NCBI GenBank assembly: GCA_039923855.1
Contig: JBDTBW010000089.1
Span: 20,219 to 84,218, forward strand
DNA length: 64,000 bases
Direction of reading: 5' to 3'
From: 66-474 sp039923855
GTDB taxonomy: Bacteria > Pseudomonadota > Gammaproteobacteria > Xanthomonadales > Rhodanobacteraceae
Of this stretch, positions 1 through 8,202 are shown in pieces (position 1 is the stretch's first letter; each line of letters starts with the position of its first letter). A model generated the notes under the pieces. That model did no database searches. It was not told the origin of the DNA and worked only from the letters and a program-made list of their open reading frames with translations. The translations under genes and the position numbers were made by a program.

Positions 1-2
1 CC

Positions 3-707
3 GACACCTACGCGATGATCGAGGGCGCGATCCGCGTCACCAATCTCTCGGTGGACGACGTGATGGTGCCGCGCGCGCAGATGGTGATGCTGGCAATCGA
101 CGGCGATCCCGCCGGCATCCTCGCCACCGTGATCGAATCCGGCCACTCGCGTTTTCCGGTGCATGGCGAGGACAAGGATGAAATACTCGGCATCCTGCTC
201 GCCAAGGACTTGTTGCGCGGATTCGACTCCGGCGTAGCCGCACTGGATATCCGCGCGTTGGTGCGTCCAGCCGTGATGATTCCGGAATCGATGCGCCTCA
301 ATGTGTTGCTGGCCGAATTCCGCCGCTCGCGCAATCACATGGCGCTGGTGGTGGACGAATACGGCGGCGTCGCCGGGCTCATCACCATCGAGGACGTGCT
401 GGAGGAAATCGTCGGCGAGATCGACGACGAGCACGACGACGAGACCGAGCCAAATCTGATCGAGCCCGCCGGTGACGCCGAATGGATGGTCGATGCGTTG
501 ACGCCCGTCGAGGCATTCAACGAACGTTTCGGCTGCGAATTTCCCGACGAGGAATACGACACCATCGGCGGAATGGTGACCGCGGAGATCGGCCACCTGC
601 CCGAGCCGGGCGAAGAGAGCGTGCTGGATGGCTACATCTTCAATGTCACCCACGCCGATGACCGCCGCGTGCACCGCTTTCGCGTGCGCAAGCGCGATGC
701 TGTGTGA
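3..707 (+). CDS. corC: CorC/HlyC-family CBS-domain protein, 5' truncated by window edge
   Basis: Partial gene: the reading frame is open to the left edge, so the N-terminus lies outside the window. The visible part has a tandem CBS-domain pair (through the stretch VVDEYGGVAGLITIEDVLEE, a hallmark of this family) followed by a C-terminal CorC_HlyC transporter-associated domain (from about EPNLIEPAGDAEWMVDA onward). The soluble gammaproteobacterial members (YbeX/CorC) are linked to magnesium and cobalt efflux and to ribosome-related stress phenotypes. No membrane segment is visible in the part present. The corA-type gene 1.4 kb downstream handles the same ions. The stop codon overlaps the proposed start of the next gene by 11 nt. 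The family assignment is firm; the ion specificity is inferred. Confidence 0.9.
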   Translation, partial: DTYAMIEGAIRVTNLSVDDVMVPRAQMVMLAIDGDPAGILATVIESGHSRFPVHGEDKDEILGILLAKDLLRGFDSGVAALDIRALVRPAVMIPESMRLNVLLAEFRRSRNHMALVVDEYGGVAGLITIEDVLEEIVGEIDDEHDDETEPNLIEPAGDAEWMVDALTPVEAFNERFGCEFPDEEYDTIGGMVTAEIGHLPEPGEESVLDGYIFNVTHADDRRVHRFRVRKRDAV

Positions 708-2007
708 AGCGCGGGACTCGGGACTCGGAACTCGGGACTCGGGAAACACCTCAAAGCCGTCATTCCCGCGAAAGCGGGAATCCAGTGTCTTCGCCTTTGC
801 AGCTCTACTGTTGTTTTTGTTCACGCCGCCCGTCCACGCCGGCGTCGCCGACGCGCCCGGCGCGAATCTTCGCGTTGATCTTTACACCTACGGACCCGGC
901 GCGATCTACTGGGAACGTTTCGGCCATGACGCGCTGGTCGTCACCGATACCGCCAGCGGCGAGTCGTATGCCTTCAATTACGGCCTGTTCGATTTCAATC
1001 AGCAGGATTTCTTCCTGAACTTCGCGCGCGGGCGCATGAGCTACATGGCCGCGGCGTGGCCGGCGTCGGATGATCTCGCGCAATACAAGGGCGAAGGCCG
1101 CTGGATCGTCGACCAGCAATTGAACCTGACGCCGCCGCAGCGCGCGCGATTGCGCGACTTCCTGGTGTGGAACGTGCAGCCACGGAATGCACGTTACGCC
1201 TACGATTACTATACCCAGAATTGCACCACGCGCATCCGCGATGCGCTGGATCGCGTAATGGGCGGTTCGCTGCGCGAGCAGATGCGGATACACCCGCGCG
1301 GTTTTACCTATCGTTCGCAAACCGATCGGCTAATGGCCGGCCAGCCGTGGTTGATGCTGATCCTCGATCTGGGCTTGGGGCCCTACGCGGACCAACCGCT
1401 GAACGGCTGGAGCGGCAGTTTTCTCCCCGCGCAATTGATGGAGTCATTGCGCGGCGCGCGAACAGCGGACGGTCAGCCGTTGGTGATTTCCGAAACGCGA
1501 CTCGCGGCGGCGCGTCTGCCGGCACCGCCGGAAACACCGCCCGATCTGCGCTGGCCACTGCTGATCGCCGGCTTGATCCTGGGCGCGGCGCTGGCGATCG
1601 TCGGATGGCTGCGAACTCGTTGCGCCGTTGCGCGTTTCGCATTCGCGTTCGGCGGCACGCTGCTCGTGTTATTCGCAGGCACGGCCGGATTGCTGATGGC
1701 GATCCTGTGGGCGTTCACCGCGCATCGCGCGGCTTGGGCCAATGAAAACCTGCTGCTGTTCGATCCGCTGGCGCTGCTCTTGATCCCGGGTTTGCTGCAG
1801 CTCGCGCAAGCCGGAGCACGCGCCTCCCGATTCACGCTTCGATTGAGCGCGACCTTGGCAGCGCTGGCCGCCTTCGCACTGTTGTCGAAAACGTTGCCCT
1901 GGTTTCCGCAACACAACCTGACATGGATTCTGTTGGCAGTGCCGCTATGGTTGGGGTGCTTTTGCGGTTTGTGGCGCAATCACATTGCCATAAACCGTTC
2001 ACCCTGA
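697..2007 (+). CDS. DUF4105 (Lnb N-terminal-like) periplasmic/membrane protein
   Basis: A family of unknown biochemical role. An export signal (VFAFAALLLFLFTPPVHA) precedes a DUF4105 domain, recognisable by YTYGPGAIYWERFGHDALVV, the FNYGLFDF block and a later YYTQNCTTRIRDALD block with conserved Cys. The C-terminal third holds about four to five hydrophobic segments. The start is uncertain. ATG at 697 overlaps corC and would put about 30 residues encoded by tandem heptamers and an R2 repeat before the signal peptide, so repeats may have displaced the original start; TTG at 811 is an in-frame alternative. The stop codon lies inside an R5 repeat, so the last residues are also repeat-derived. 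The 436-aa length assumes the 697 start. Confidence 0.75.
   Translation: MLCEARDSGLGTRDSGNTSKPSFPRKRESSVFAFAALLLFLFTPPVHAGVADAPGANLRVDLYTYGPGAIYWERFGHDALVVTDTASGESYAFNYGLFDFNQQDFFLNFARGRMSYMAAAWPASDDLAQYKGEGRWIVDQQLNLTPPQRARLRDFLVWNVQPRNARYAYDYYTQNCTTRIRDALDRVMGGSLREQMRIHPRGFTYRSQTDRLMAGQPWLMLILDLGLGPYADQPLNGWSGSFLPAQLMESLRGARTADGQPLVISETRLAAARLPAPPETPPDLRWPLLIAGLILGAALAIVGWLRTRCAVARFAFAFGGTLLVLFAGTAGLLMAILWAFTAHRAAWANENLLLFDPLALLLIPGLLQLAQAGARASRFTLRLSATLAALAAFALLSKTLPWFPQHNLTWILLAVPLWLGCFCGLWRNHIAINRSP
713..743. repeat. Short tandem repeat, period 7 (GGGACTC), four units
   Basis: Four consecutive heptamers GGGACTC, GGGACTC, GGAACTC, GGGACTC followed by GGG. The array begins 6 nt after the corC stop codon and lies inside the N-terminal coding stretch proposed for the DUF4105 gene, where it would encode RDSGLGTRDSG. 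It looks like a slippage-prone spacer rather than part of the protein. Confidence 0.75.
757..786. repeat. R2 palindromic repeat (short copy)
   Basis: Inverted repeat ATTCCCGC-gaaa-GCGGGAAT flanked by CGTC and CCAG. It belongs to the dispersed element whose translation reads PRKRESS. It lies directly before the hydrophobic core of the signal peptide of the DUF4105 protein. Other R2 copies are at 44747-44827 and 62352-62473, with a degenerate one at about 13870. Confidence 0.75.
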
Positions 2008-2091
2008 GCGTAGCGGTCGAAGACCGCCAAGTCGAACGGGCTCCGTGCTTCGACTTCGCTCGCTGACGCTCGCTGCGTTCAGCACGAATGG
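1995..2091 (-). repeat. R5 dispersed repeat, copy 1
   Basis: About 97 bp with imperfect inverted ends (CCGTTCACCCTGAGCG at the left, CGTTCAGCACGAATGG at the right) and an internal block rich in GTCGAAG/CTTCGAC. It is a reverse-orientation relative of the element at 62987-63088, sharing the blocks GACCGCTACGCTCAGGG and GAAGTCGAAGCAC. It contains the stop codon of the DUF4105 gene at 2005-2007 and fills the gap to corA. Confidence 0.7.
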
Positions 2092-2133
2092 AAATGGATT
2101 GTCGCCACTGCCAATCGCGCGCATCATCCGTAC

Positions 2134-3126
2134 ATGGACCAACGTGCCCCGGCCCCGATGATCGCCAACTGCGTCGCCTACGGCGCACATGGCGAGCGAT
2201 TGCGCGATATTTCACTGGACGAAATCAGCGAGGTGCTGGCGCAGCCAGATACTTTTGTCTGGGTCGGACTGGTCGAACCCGACGAGGCGACGCTGGAAAA
2301 AATGCGCGAGGAGTTCGGCCTGCACGAACTCGCGGTTGAGGACGCGCACCACGCGCACCAGCGGCCCAAGATCGAAGCCTACGGCGACTCGCTATTCATC
2401 GTCGCGCAGACCGCGCAACTGGTCGAGGGCAACATCGCCTTCGGCGAAACCCACATCTTCATGGGCGCGCGTTATCTCCTGACCGTGCGTCACGGCGCGT
2501 CATTGTCGTACGCGCCCGCGCGGCAAAGCTGCGAGCACGCGCGTGAACACCTCGCCTTTGGGCCCAGCTACGCGCTGTATGCGGTGCTGGATTTCATCGT
2601 CGACAATTATTTGCCGATCGTGCAGGACTTCAAGCAGGAATTGCACGCGCTGGAACAGGATATTTTCGCGGAAGCCTACAAGCGCGACACTATCAAGCGC
2701 CTGTACGGCATGCAGCGCGAACTGCTGACGCTGAAACTCGCCGTCGCGCCGCTGCAGGACATTCTCAACCAATTGGTGCGGATGCACCCGGGCCTGATCC
2801 GCGACGAAATCCGGGTCTACTTCCGCGACGTGCACGACCACGTATCGCGTGTCAACGAGGCGATCGTGTCGATGCGCGAGATGCTGACCGCCGCGATGAA
2901 CGTCAATCTTTCTCTGATCAACGTGCGCCAGAACGAAGTGGTCAAGCGACTGGCCGGCTGGGCCGCGTTGTTGGCCGCGCCGACCCTGCTGGCGAGCTGG
3001 TACGGCATGAACTTCCACAACATGCCGGAGCTGGACAAGCCTTACGCGTATCCCGTGATCATCGCGATCACCGTCGTCGTTTGTGGCGGGCTGTATATTG
3101 GCCTGAAGCGCGCGAAATGGCTATAG
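2134..3126 (+). CDS. corA: CorA-family magnesium/cobalt channel
   Basis: Pentameric inner-membrane Mg2+/Co2+ channel of the CorA type. It has a long N-terminal cytoplasmic domain (roughly residues 1-265, with VWVGLVEPD near the start and the usual long helical stalk), then two C-terminal transmembrane helices. The signature YGMNF is at residues 290-294, followed by MPELDKPYAYP, which fits the periplasmic loop of the family. The C-terminus RAKWL is also typical. The length of 330 aa is normal. ATG at 2158 (MIANCVAY) is an equally plausible start; neither has a strong ribosome binding site. The flanking R5 repeat upstream suggests its own promoter rather than read-through from the DUF4105 gene. 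Confidence 0.92.
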   Translation: MDQRAPAPMIANCVAYGAHGERLRDISLDEISEVLAQPDTFVWVGLVEPDEATLEKMREEFGLHELAVEDAHHAHQRPKIEAYGDSLFIVAQTAQLVEGNIAFGETHIFMGARYLLTVRHGASLSYAPARQSCEHAREHLAFGPSYALYAVLDFIVDNYLPIVQDFKQELHALEQDIFAEAYKRDTIKRLYGMQRELLTLKLAVAPLQDILNQLVRMHPGLIRDEIRVYFRDVHDHVSRVNEAIVSMREMLTAAMNVNLSLINVRQNEVVKRLAGWAALLAAPTLLASWYGMNFHNMPELDKPYAYPVIIAITVVVCGGLYIGLKRAKWL

Positions 3127-3138
3127 GGACGCTTTATT

Positions 3139-4047
3139 TCACGCATCGCTTTCGATCACTTCCACCCGCGCCACAGGCGCGCGCCGCGACATCCACAACA
3201 AAATCAATCCGACCACGACCAGCGGGATCGACTGCACCTGGCCCATGGTCAGCCAGTGCGTGCCGAGCAGGTAACCGAGCTGCGCGTCGGGCATCCGCAC
3301 GAACTCCGCCGCGAAACGGAAAACGCCGTACAGAAGCGCAAACAGGCCGGACACCGCATGACGGCGACGCGGCTTGATCGAGAACAACCACAACACGGCG
3401 AACATCACCGCGCCTTCCAGAAACGCCTCGTACAACTGCGAGGGTTGCCGCGCATACGCATCCAGCGCACCGCTGGGATACAGCGCGTGCAATTGCGCGA
3501 CGCCCATCCCTGCAAAACGCGGATTGTCCTGCAGCGCGTGCGGAAAGATCATGCCCCACGGCTGCGTGGTGAGCTTGCCCCACAATTCGCCGTTGATGAA
3601 GTTGCCGAGCCGCCCGAGTCCCAACCCGATCGGAATCAGCGGCGCCACGAAATCGATCACATCGAAATAATGCGTGATCCTGGCGCGCTGCCGCGACCAC
3701 CACCACAACATCGCGACCAGCACGCCGAGCAAACCGCCGTGGAATGACATGCCGCCGTCCCAGATCCGGAACAGCGCCAGCGGATCGGCCCAGAACCAAT
3801 TGGCCGGCCGGTAATACGACAGCATGTACCACACGCGTCCGCCGATGATCACGCCCATCATCGCGTAAAAGGCCAGATCGGCGAACGCTTCGCGGCTGAC
3901 CGGAAGCCGACCTTGGCGCCGCCGGTATTCGCCCAGCAGCCACGCGGCGATGAATCCGACCAGATACATCAGGCCGTACCAGTGAATGCCGAGCGGACCT
4001 AGCTGGATCGCGATCGGATTGATGTCGACGAAGTAGGGATGGGTCAT
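3139..4047 (-). CDS. lgt: Prolipoprotein diacylglyceryl transferase
   Basis: Integral inner-membrane enzyme that transfers diacylglycerol from phosphatidylglycerol to the lipobox cysteine of prolipoproteins, the first step of lipoprotein maturation. The 302-aa protein has about seven hydrophobic segments and the family signature GRLGNFINGELWG (Arg and Asn conserved). It also has WYGLMYLVGF near the N-terminus and the block HGGLLGVL. The start MTHPYF at 4047 was chosen over an upstream in-frame start because the extra N-terminus would be encoded by an R1 repeat. It is convergent with corA, leaving 12 bp between the stops. Several lipoproteins in this window (LemA-like, TPR lipoprotein, esterase) are potential substrates. 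Confidence 0.95.
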   Translation of the reverse strand: MTHPYFVDINPIAIQLGPLGIHWYGLMYLVGFIAAWLLGEYRRRQGRLPVSREAFADLAFYAMMGVIIGGRVWYMLSYYRPANWFWADPLALFRIWDGGMSFHGGLLGVLVAMLWWWSRQRARITHYFDVIDFVAPLIPIGLGLGRLGNFINGELWGKLTTQPWGMIFPHALQDNPRFAGMGVAQLHALYPSGALDAYARQPSQLYEAFLEGAVMFAVLWLFSIKPRRRHAVSGLFALLYGVFRFAAEFVRMPDAQLGYLLGTHWLTMGQVQSIPLVVVGLILLWMSRRAPVARVEVIESDA

Positions 4048-4057
4048 GGGCTTTGCT

Positions 4058-4169
4058 CCCTTCTCCCTTCGGGAGAAGGGCCGGGGATGAGGGCTCGGGA
4101 TCGGCAGAATGCGCGATTGTGCCTTGGATCGTACCCTCACCCCAACCCCTTTCCCGAGAAAGAGGGGAG
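4058..4169. repeat. R1 palindromic repeat (lgt-rlmI gap)
   Basis: About 112 bp. A left hairpin (CCCTTCTCCC-ttc-GGGAGAAGGG) is followed by GGATGAGGG, then by CCCTCACCCC and a right hairpin with CCCTTTCCCGAG. Inner GATGAGGG and CCCTCAC can pair, making a three-stem cruciform. It separates the start of lgt from the stop of the rlmI-like gene. Confidence 0.8.
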
Positions 4170-4173
4170 AGCT

Positions 4174-5379
4174 TCACGCCGGCAACACCCGGCACATGAA
4201 ACCTTTCAGGTAATCGGTTTCCGGGATCGCCGGATGAATCGGATGATCCGGCGCCTGCTGGAGTTGCTGCAACATCTGCACGTTGCGATCGAGATGCCGC
4301 GCGCCGTGCTGCAAGCCCTCCAGCAGGGCCGCGCGCGACAGATGGTATGAGCAGGAGCAGGTGATCAGGATTCCGTCGCGCGACAATACCTGCATCGCCA
4401 GTTCGTTCAAGCGGCGATAGGCCAGCGCGCCTTCCTTCAAATCCTTCTTGCGCTTGACGAAGGCGGGTGGATCGAGAATCACCACGTCGAAATGCTCACG
4501 CCGTTCGCGCAACGTTTTCAGATAGTCGAACGCATCGGCTTTTTCGGCACGCACCTGCTCGCCAAGCCCATTGCGCCGCGCGTTGTCGGTGATGGCAGCC
4601 ACCGCCGGCGCGGACGCGTCGACACAGGTCACCTCCGACGCGCCCATCGCCGCCGCGCGCAGTCCCCACGCACCGAGATAGGAAAATACATCGAGCACGC
4701 GCACGCCTTTGACATACGACGCCAACGCGTCGCGATTGGCGCGTTGGTCGTAGAACCACCCGGTCTTCTGGCCGCCGATCGGGTCGATCGCAAAATCCAG
4801 CCCGCCCTCGCGCACGATCAACGGCACGGGCAATTCGCCGAACGCAATATCGGCGTAGCCCGGCAAGTGTTCCATCGCGCGGATGCCGGCATCGTTCTTC
4901 CAGACCATCGCGCGGGGTTTCATGACTTTTTGCACCGCGGCTTCCACTTCCGGCTTTAACCGCTCGATGCCCGCGGTGGTCGCCTGTGCGACGATCACAT
5001 CGCCGTAGCGATCCAGCGTCAGGCCCGGCACGCCATCGGATTCGCCGTACATCAAGCGGTAGTAAGGTTCCGCGTACAACCGTTCGCGTAGGCCCAGTGC
5101 CACTTTCAGACGATGCACCAGCAGCGAGGTATCCAGCGCGTGCTCCAAACCGCGCTCGACCAGCCGCGCACAGATCAGCGAATGCGGATTGACGTAGCCG
5201 ACGCCCAGCGGCCTGGCTCGTGCGTCGATGATCACGCAAGCTTCTCCCGGCTCGAACGAGGTCAGCGGCGAGCGTGCGACATCGACCTCGTTGGCGAATA
5301 CCCAAAGATGCCCCGCACGCAGGCGCGCATCCTCGCCACGCTTCAGATACAGCGCGGGATATTCGATCCCTTCGTCCAC
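4174..5379 (-). CDS. rlmI: RlmI-like 23S rRNA (cytosine) methyltransferase
   Basis: SAM-dependent methyltransferase of the YccW/RlmI family, which makes m5C1962 in 23S rRNA in E. coli. An N-terminal PUA domain (YLKRGEDARLRAGHLWVFANEV onward) is followed by an EEHEA-like linker and a Rossmann methyltransferase domain. Recognisable motifs are FDQ-type GWFYDQRANR, VLDVFSYLGAWGL (SAM binding) and VILDPPAFVKRKKD (DPPAF motif IV), with CSCSYH near the C-terminus. The open frame extends upstream into the divergent yyaL-like gene. GTG at 5379 gives 401 aa, close to the 396 aa of E. coli RlmI, so I chose it. No frameshift is seen. Target identity is inferred from the family. Confidence 0.85.
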   Translation of the reverse strand: MDEGIEYPALYLKRGEDARLRAGHLWVFANEVDVARSPLTSFEPGEACVIIDARARPLGVGYVNPHSLICARLVERGLEHALDTSLLVHRLKVALGLRERLYAEPYYRLMYGESDGVPGLTLDRYGDVIVAQATTAGIERLKPEVEAAVQKVMKPRAMVWKNDAGIRAMEHLPGYADIAFGELPVPLIVREGGLDFAIDPIGGQKTGWFYDQRANRDALASYVKGVRVLDVFSYLGAWGLRAAAMGASEVTCVDASAPAVAAITDNARRNGLGEQVRAEKADAFDYLKTLRERREHFDVVILDPPAFVKRKKDLKEGALAYRRLNELAMQVLSRDGILITCSCSYHLSRAALLEGLQHGARHLDRNVQMLQQLQQAPDHPIHPAIPETDYLKGFMCRVLPA

Positions 5380-5467
5380 GTTCGATCCAATGACGGAAAC
5401 GCGCCACGGTAGCGGAGGCGCGCCCGCGCAGGCAACACGCGCTGCGGGTCGCGCGTAAACTGCGCGA

Positions 5468-7771
5468 ATGAAAAACCGGCTCGCCGAATCCTCCAGCCCG
5501 TATTTGCGCCAGCACGCCGGCAATCCGGTGCACTGGCAGCGATGGGACGCGACCGCGCTCGAACGCGCCAGGCACACCGACACGCCGATCCTGCTGTCGA
5601 TCGGCTACAGCGCCTGCCATTGGTGTCACGTGATGGCACACGAAAGTTTCGAGGATGCGGCAATCGCGGACGTGATGAACGAATCGTTCGTCAATATCAA
5701 GCTCGATCGCGAGGAGCGGCCGGACCTCGACCGCGTGTATCAGCTCGCGCACCAGGCGCTGTCCGGGCGCGGCGGTGGCTGGCCACTGACGGTGTTCCTC
5801 GATCCGCAGGACTTGACGCCATTCTTCGTAGGCACTTATTTTCCTCCCGCGCCACGTCACGGCTTGCCGGGATTCACCGAGGTATTGGAGAAGGTGCGCG
5901 CGTATTTCGACGCGCATCGCGATCAGTTGCGCCAACAGAATATCCAACTGCGCGAATGGCTGGCGCGCGTGGAGCAATCCACTCCGGGCGACGTGCCGCC
6001 GTCGTCGATCATCGACACCGCACTGCAACGCATTGCTGCGCGTTTCGATCCGGACAACGGCGGCAGCCGCGGCGCTCCGAAGTTTCCGCACGCGGGCGAA
6101 TTGGAGTTGCTGCTGGATGTGTTAGATGAACCGCTCTCCCTCAGGGAGAGGGGGAGGGGTCAGGGTTCGGAAGAAACGTGCGGCGACATTACGATGGCGA
6201 ACCCTCATCCGGCGCTCCGCGCCACCTTCTCCCGGAGGGAGCAGGAAAACAATATGGCTCGCCTCACCCTGCAAGCCATGGCCGCGCGCGGGTTGCAGGA
6301 TCATCTGGGCGGCGGATTCTTCCGTTATTGCGTCGATGCGCAGTGGACGATTCCTCATTTCGAAAAAATGTTGTACGACAACGCGCAATTGCTGCCGCTG
6401 TTTGCGCGCGCAGCAAGCACAAAAGATATCAGGAATGACGCGCGCGCAGCACGCGCAAGCGAAATTGAAAATGTCGCCATGGCCGCACAACGCTTCGATG
6501 ATGCCGCGTCCGTGCAAGCCGCAACCGGTATCGCCGATTGGCTGCAACAAGAGATGACCGCGTCGAACGGCGCGTTCTTCAGCGCGCTGGATGCCGACAG
6601 CCGGGACGAGCAGGGCCGGCTCCAAGAGGGTGCGTACTATGTCTGGACGCGCGAGGAGATACGCGCGGCGCTGACGTCGGAAGTATTCGCCGCGGTCGAG
6701 ATCGGTTACGGGCTGGACGCGCCAGCCAACTTCGAGGGCCACGCCTGGCACCTGGTCAAGGCCGCGACACTTGAGCAGATTGCCTCGACATTGGATCGTT
6801 CGACGGAAGCGACGCAGCAACTGCTGGGCACCGCGCGCCGCAAGCTGTTCGATACGCGCGCGAAACGCACGCGTCCCGCAAGCGACGACAAGATTCTGAC
6901 CGCGTGGAATGCGTTGACGATCGCGGGTCTTGCGCGCGCGGCACGCGCGCTCGACAAACCGGAATGGCTTGCGTACGCGGATTATGCACTGCAAGCCTTG
7001 TGCGACGGCGCCTGGATCGACGATGCGCTTTACGCCAATGTCGCGGAATCCGCATCGCGTATCCCGGGCTTCCTCGACGACCACGCGTTCTTGCTGGACG
7101 CATTGCTGGAGATGCTGCAATGCCGCTGGCGGGATGTTGACCTGGCGTGGGCCATCGCGCTCACCGACGCAATGCTCCTCAAGTTCGAAGACAAACAGCA
7201 CGGGGGTTTCTGGTTCAGCGCCGATCAACACGCGACGCCGTTGCAGCAATCCAAGACATTCACCGACGACAGCCTGCCGAGCGGCAACGGCGTCGCCGTG
7301 CGTGCCCTGCTGCGGCTCGGACATCTGCTTGGCGAGACGCGCTATCTGGATGCCGCCGAGCGCGCGCTGCGCGCTTCCCATGCGGCTCTGGAAAAATATC
7401 CCGACGCCTGCCCCACCCTCCTGCGTGGTTTGCGCGAGTTCCATGCGCCCCGGATGCAGATCGTGATTCGCTGCGATATCCGCAAGCAAAAAGCCTGGCG
7501 CGACGCGCTGCACGCGGGGATGGAAGGCACCATCGATCGCGATCGCATCGACGTGTTCGTGATCCCGGACGATGCGGCATCACCGACCGGTCTGCTGGCG
7601 AAACGCAAGACGCGCAAAAACGGTGTGGCGTACGTTTGCGAGGGAATGTCCTGCCGCGCGCCGGTGACGTCGCTGAAAAAACTGGTCTCGTTATTGCGCG
7701 AGCGGGATAATCAAAGCAACACCGGTTTGTCCGGCAACTCATCGCGTTTGCCCGGCGTCGGCGGCAGATAA
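5468..7771 (+). CDS. YyaL/SSP411-type thioredoxin-fold protein (DUF255) with an in-frame R1 insertion
   Basis: Large cytoplasmic protein of the DUF255 family: an N-terminal thioredoxin-like domain (CHWC at residues 50-53 in SACHWCHVMAHESF) joined to an (alpha/alpha)6-barrel-like region (GGGFFRYCVDAQWTIPHFEK, MLYDNAQLL, DDKILTAWNAL). The biochemical role is unknown; eukaryotic SPATA20 is related. Nucleotides 6131-6244 are an R1 palindromic repeat read in frame, adding about 38 residues (roughly 222-259, LSLRERGRG and RATFSRREQ) in the loop before the conserved TLQAM-helix. The frame stays open on both sides. The 3' end overlaps the convergent TPM gene by 61 bp. Confidence 0.85.
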   Translation: MKNRLAESSSPYLRQHAGNPVHWQRWDATALERARHTDTPILLSIGYSACHWCHVMAHESFEDAAIADVMNESFVNIKLDREERPDLDRVYQLAHQALSGRGGGWPLTVFLDPQDLTPFFVGTYFPPAPRHGLPGFTEVLEKVRAYFDAHRDQLRQQNIQLREWLARVEQSTPGDVPPSSIIDTALQRIAARFDPDNGGSRGAPKFPHAGELELLLDVLDEPLSLRERGRGQGSEETCGDITMANPHPALRATFSRREQENNMARLTLQAMAARGLQDHLGGGFFRYCVDAQWTIPHFEKMLYDNAQLLPLFARAASTKDIRNDARAARASEIENVAMAAQRFDDAASVQAATGIADWLQQEMTASNGAFFSALDADSRDEQGRLQEGAYYVWTREEIRAALTSEVFAAVEIGYGLDAPANFEGHAWHLVKAATLEQIASTLDRSTEATQQLLGTARRKLFDTRAKRTRPASDDKILTAWNALTIAGLARAARALDKPEWLAYADYALQALCDGAWIDDALYANVAESASRIPGFLDDHAFLLDALLEMLQCRWRDVDLAWAIALTDAMLLKFEDKQHGGFWFSADQHATPLQQSKTFTDDSLPSGNGVAVRALLRLGHLLGETRYLDAAERALRASHAALEKYPDACPTLLRGLREFHAPRMQIVIRCDIRKQKAWRDALHAGMEGTIDRDRIDVFVIPDDAASPTGLLAKRKTRKNGVAYVCEGMSCRAPVTSLKKLVSLLRERDNQSNTGLSGNSSRLPGVGGR
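6131..6244. repeat. R1 palindromic repeat inside the yyaL-like gene
   Basis: About 114 bp (a multiple of three). Left hairpin CTCTCCCTCAGGGAGAG, then GGTCAGGGTTC, an unrelated core, GAACCCTCATCC, and a right arm CTTCTCCCGGAGGGAG. The organisation matches the intergenic R1 copies at 4058 and 9114. It is translated in the YyaL-type protein. Confidence 0.8.
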
Positions 7772-8202
7772 CGCGCCAGCAACACATGCGCGGCCTTGAT
7801 GCCCGCCAGCGCGCCGCCGCGCCAGTCGTCCTCGCGGAAGCGCTCCTGCATCACCCGCATCACCCCGTCCCAGCCGGCGGCCGGGACACGCGCGCCGACG
7901 CCGCGATCGGCGACGACCTCGATGGCGCGATCCGCCAGCAATACATGGATCAATACCCCATTGCGCCGTTGCGTATCCCACACGCGCAAGCGTGCGAACA
8001 GATCTTCCGCGCGCGTTCTCGCTCCGCGGCCACTGATGAGAAAACGCGTCGGCAATTTCGCCTCGACCACGAAACACAGTTCGCCATCGTGACGCGACTC
8101 GCCCTCGGCAATCGCCTGCTGGATCTCCGCCATCGCTTCCGGCGGAAAGCGCCGGCTGGCCGGTGCGTGCAGAAAATGATGCATCCAGCGCGTCGCGTCC
8201 AT
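7711..8202 (-). CDS. TPM-domain protein (short, soluble)
   Basis: A 163-aa protein whose core (AEIQQAIAEGESRHDGELCFVVEA, RRNGVLIHVLLADRAIEVVADRGV) is a TPM_phosphatase (DUF477) domain. The family is named for a thylakoid acid phosphatase, but its bacterial members have no settled function. The start ATG at 8202 overlaps the stop of the upstream TPM membrane protein as TGATG, implying translational coupling. I rejected the longer open frame upstream because it is antisense-like glycine/arginine shadow sequence. Its 3' end overlaps the yyaL-like gene on the opposite strand by 61 bp. Confidence 0.85.
   Translation of the reverse strand: MDATRWMHHFLHAPASRRFPPEAMAEIQQAIAEGESRHDGELCFVVEAKLPTRFLISGRGARTRAEDLFARLRVWDTQRRNGVLIHVLLADRAIEVVADRGVGARVPAAGWDGVMRVMQERFREDDWRGGALAGIKAAHVLLARYLPPTPGKRDELPDKPVLL

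Noticed and set aside
4496..6091. 531-aa minus frame through the rlmI and yyaL regions
   Set aside because: Crosses two well-supported genes out of frame; composition typical of frame shadows.
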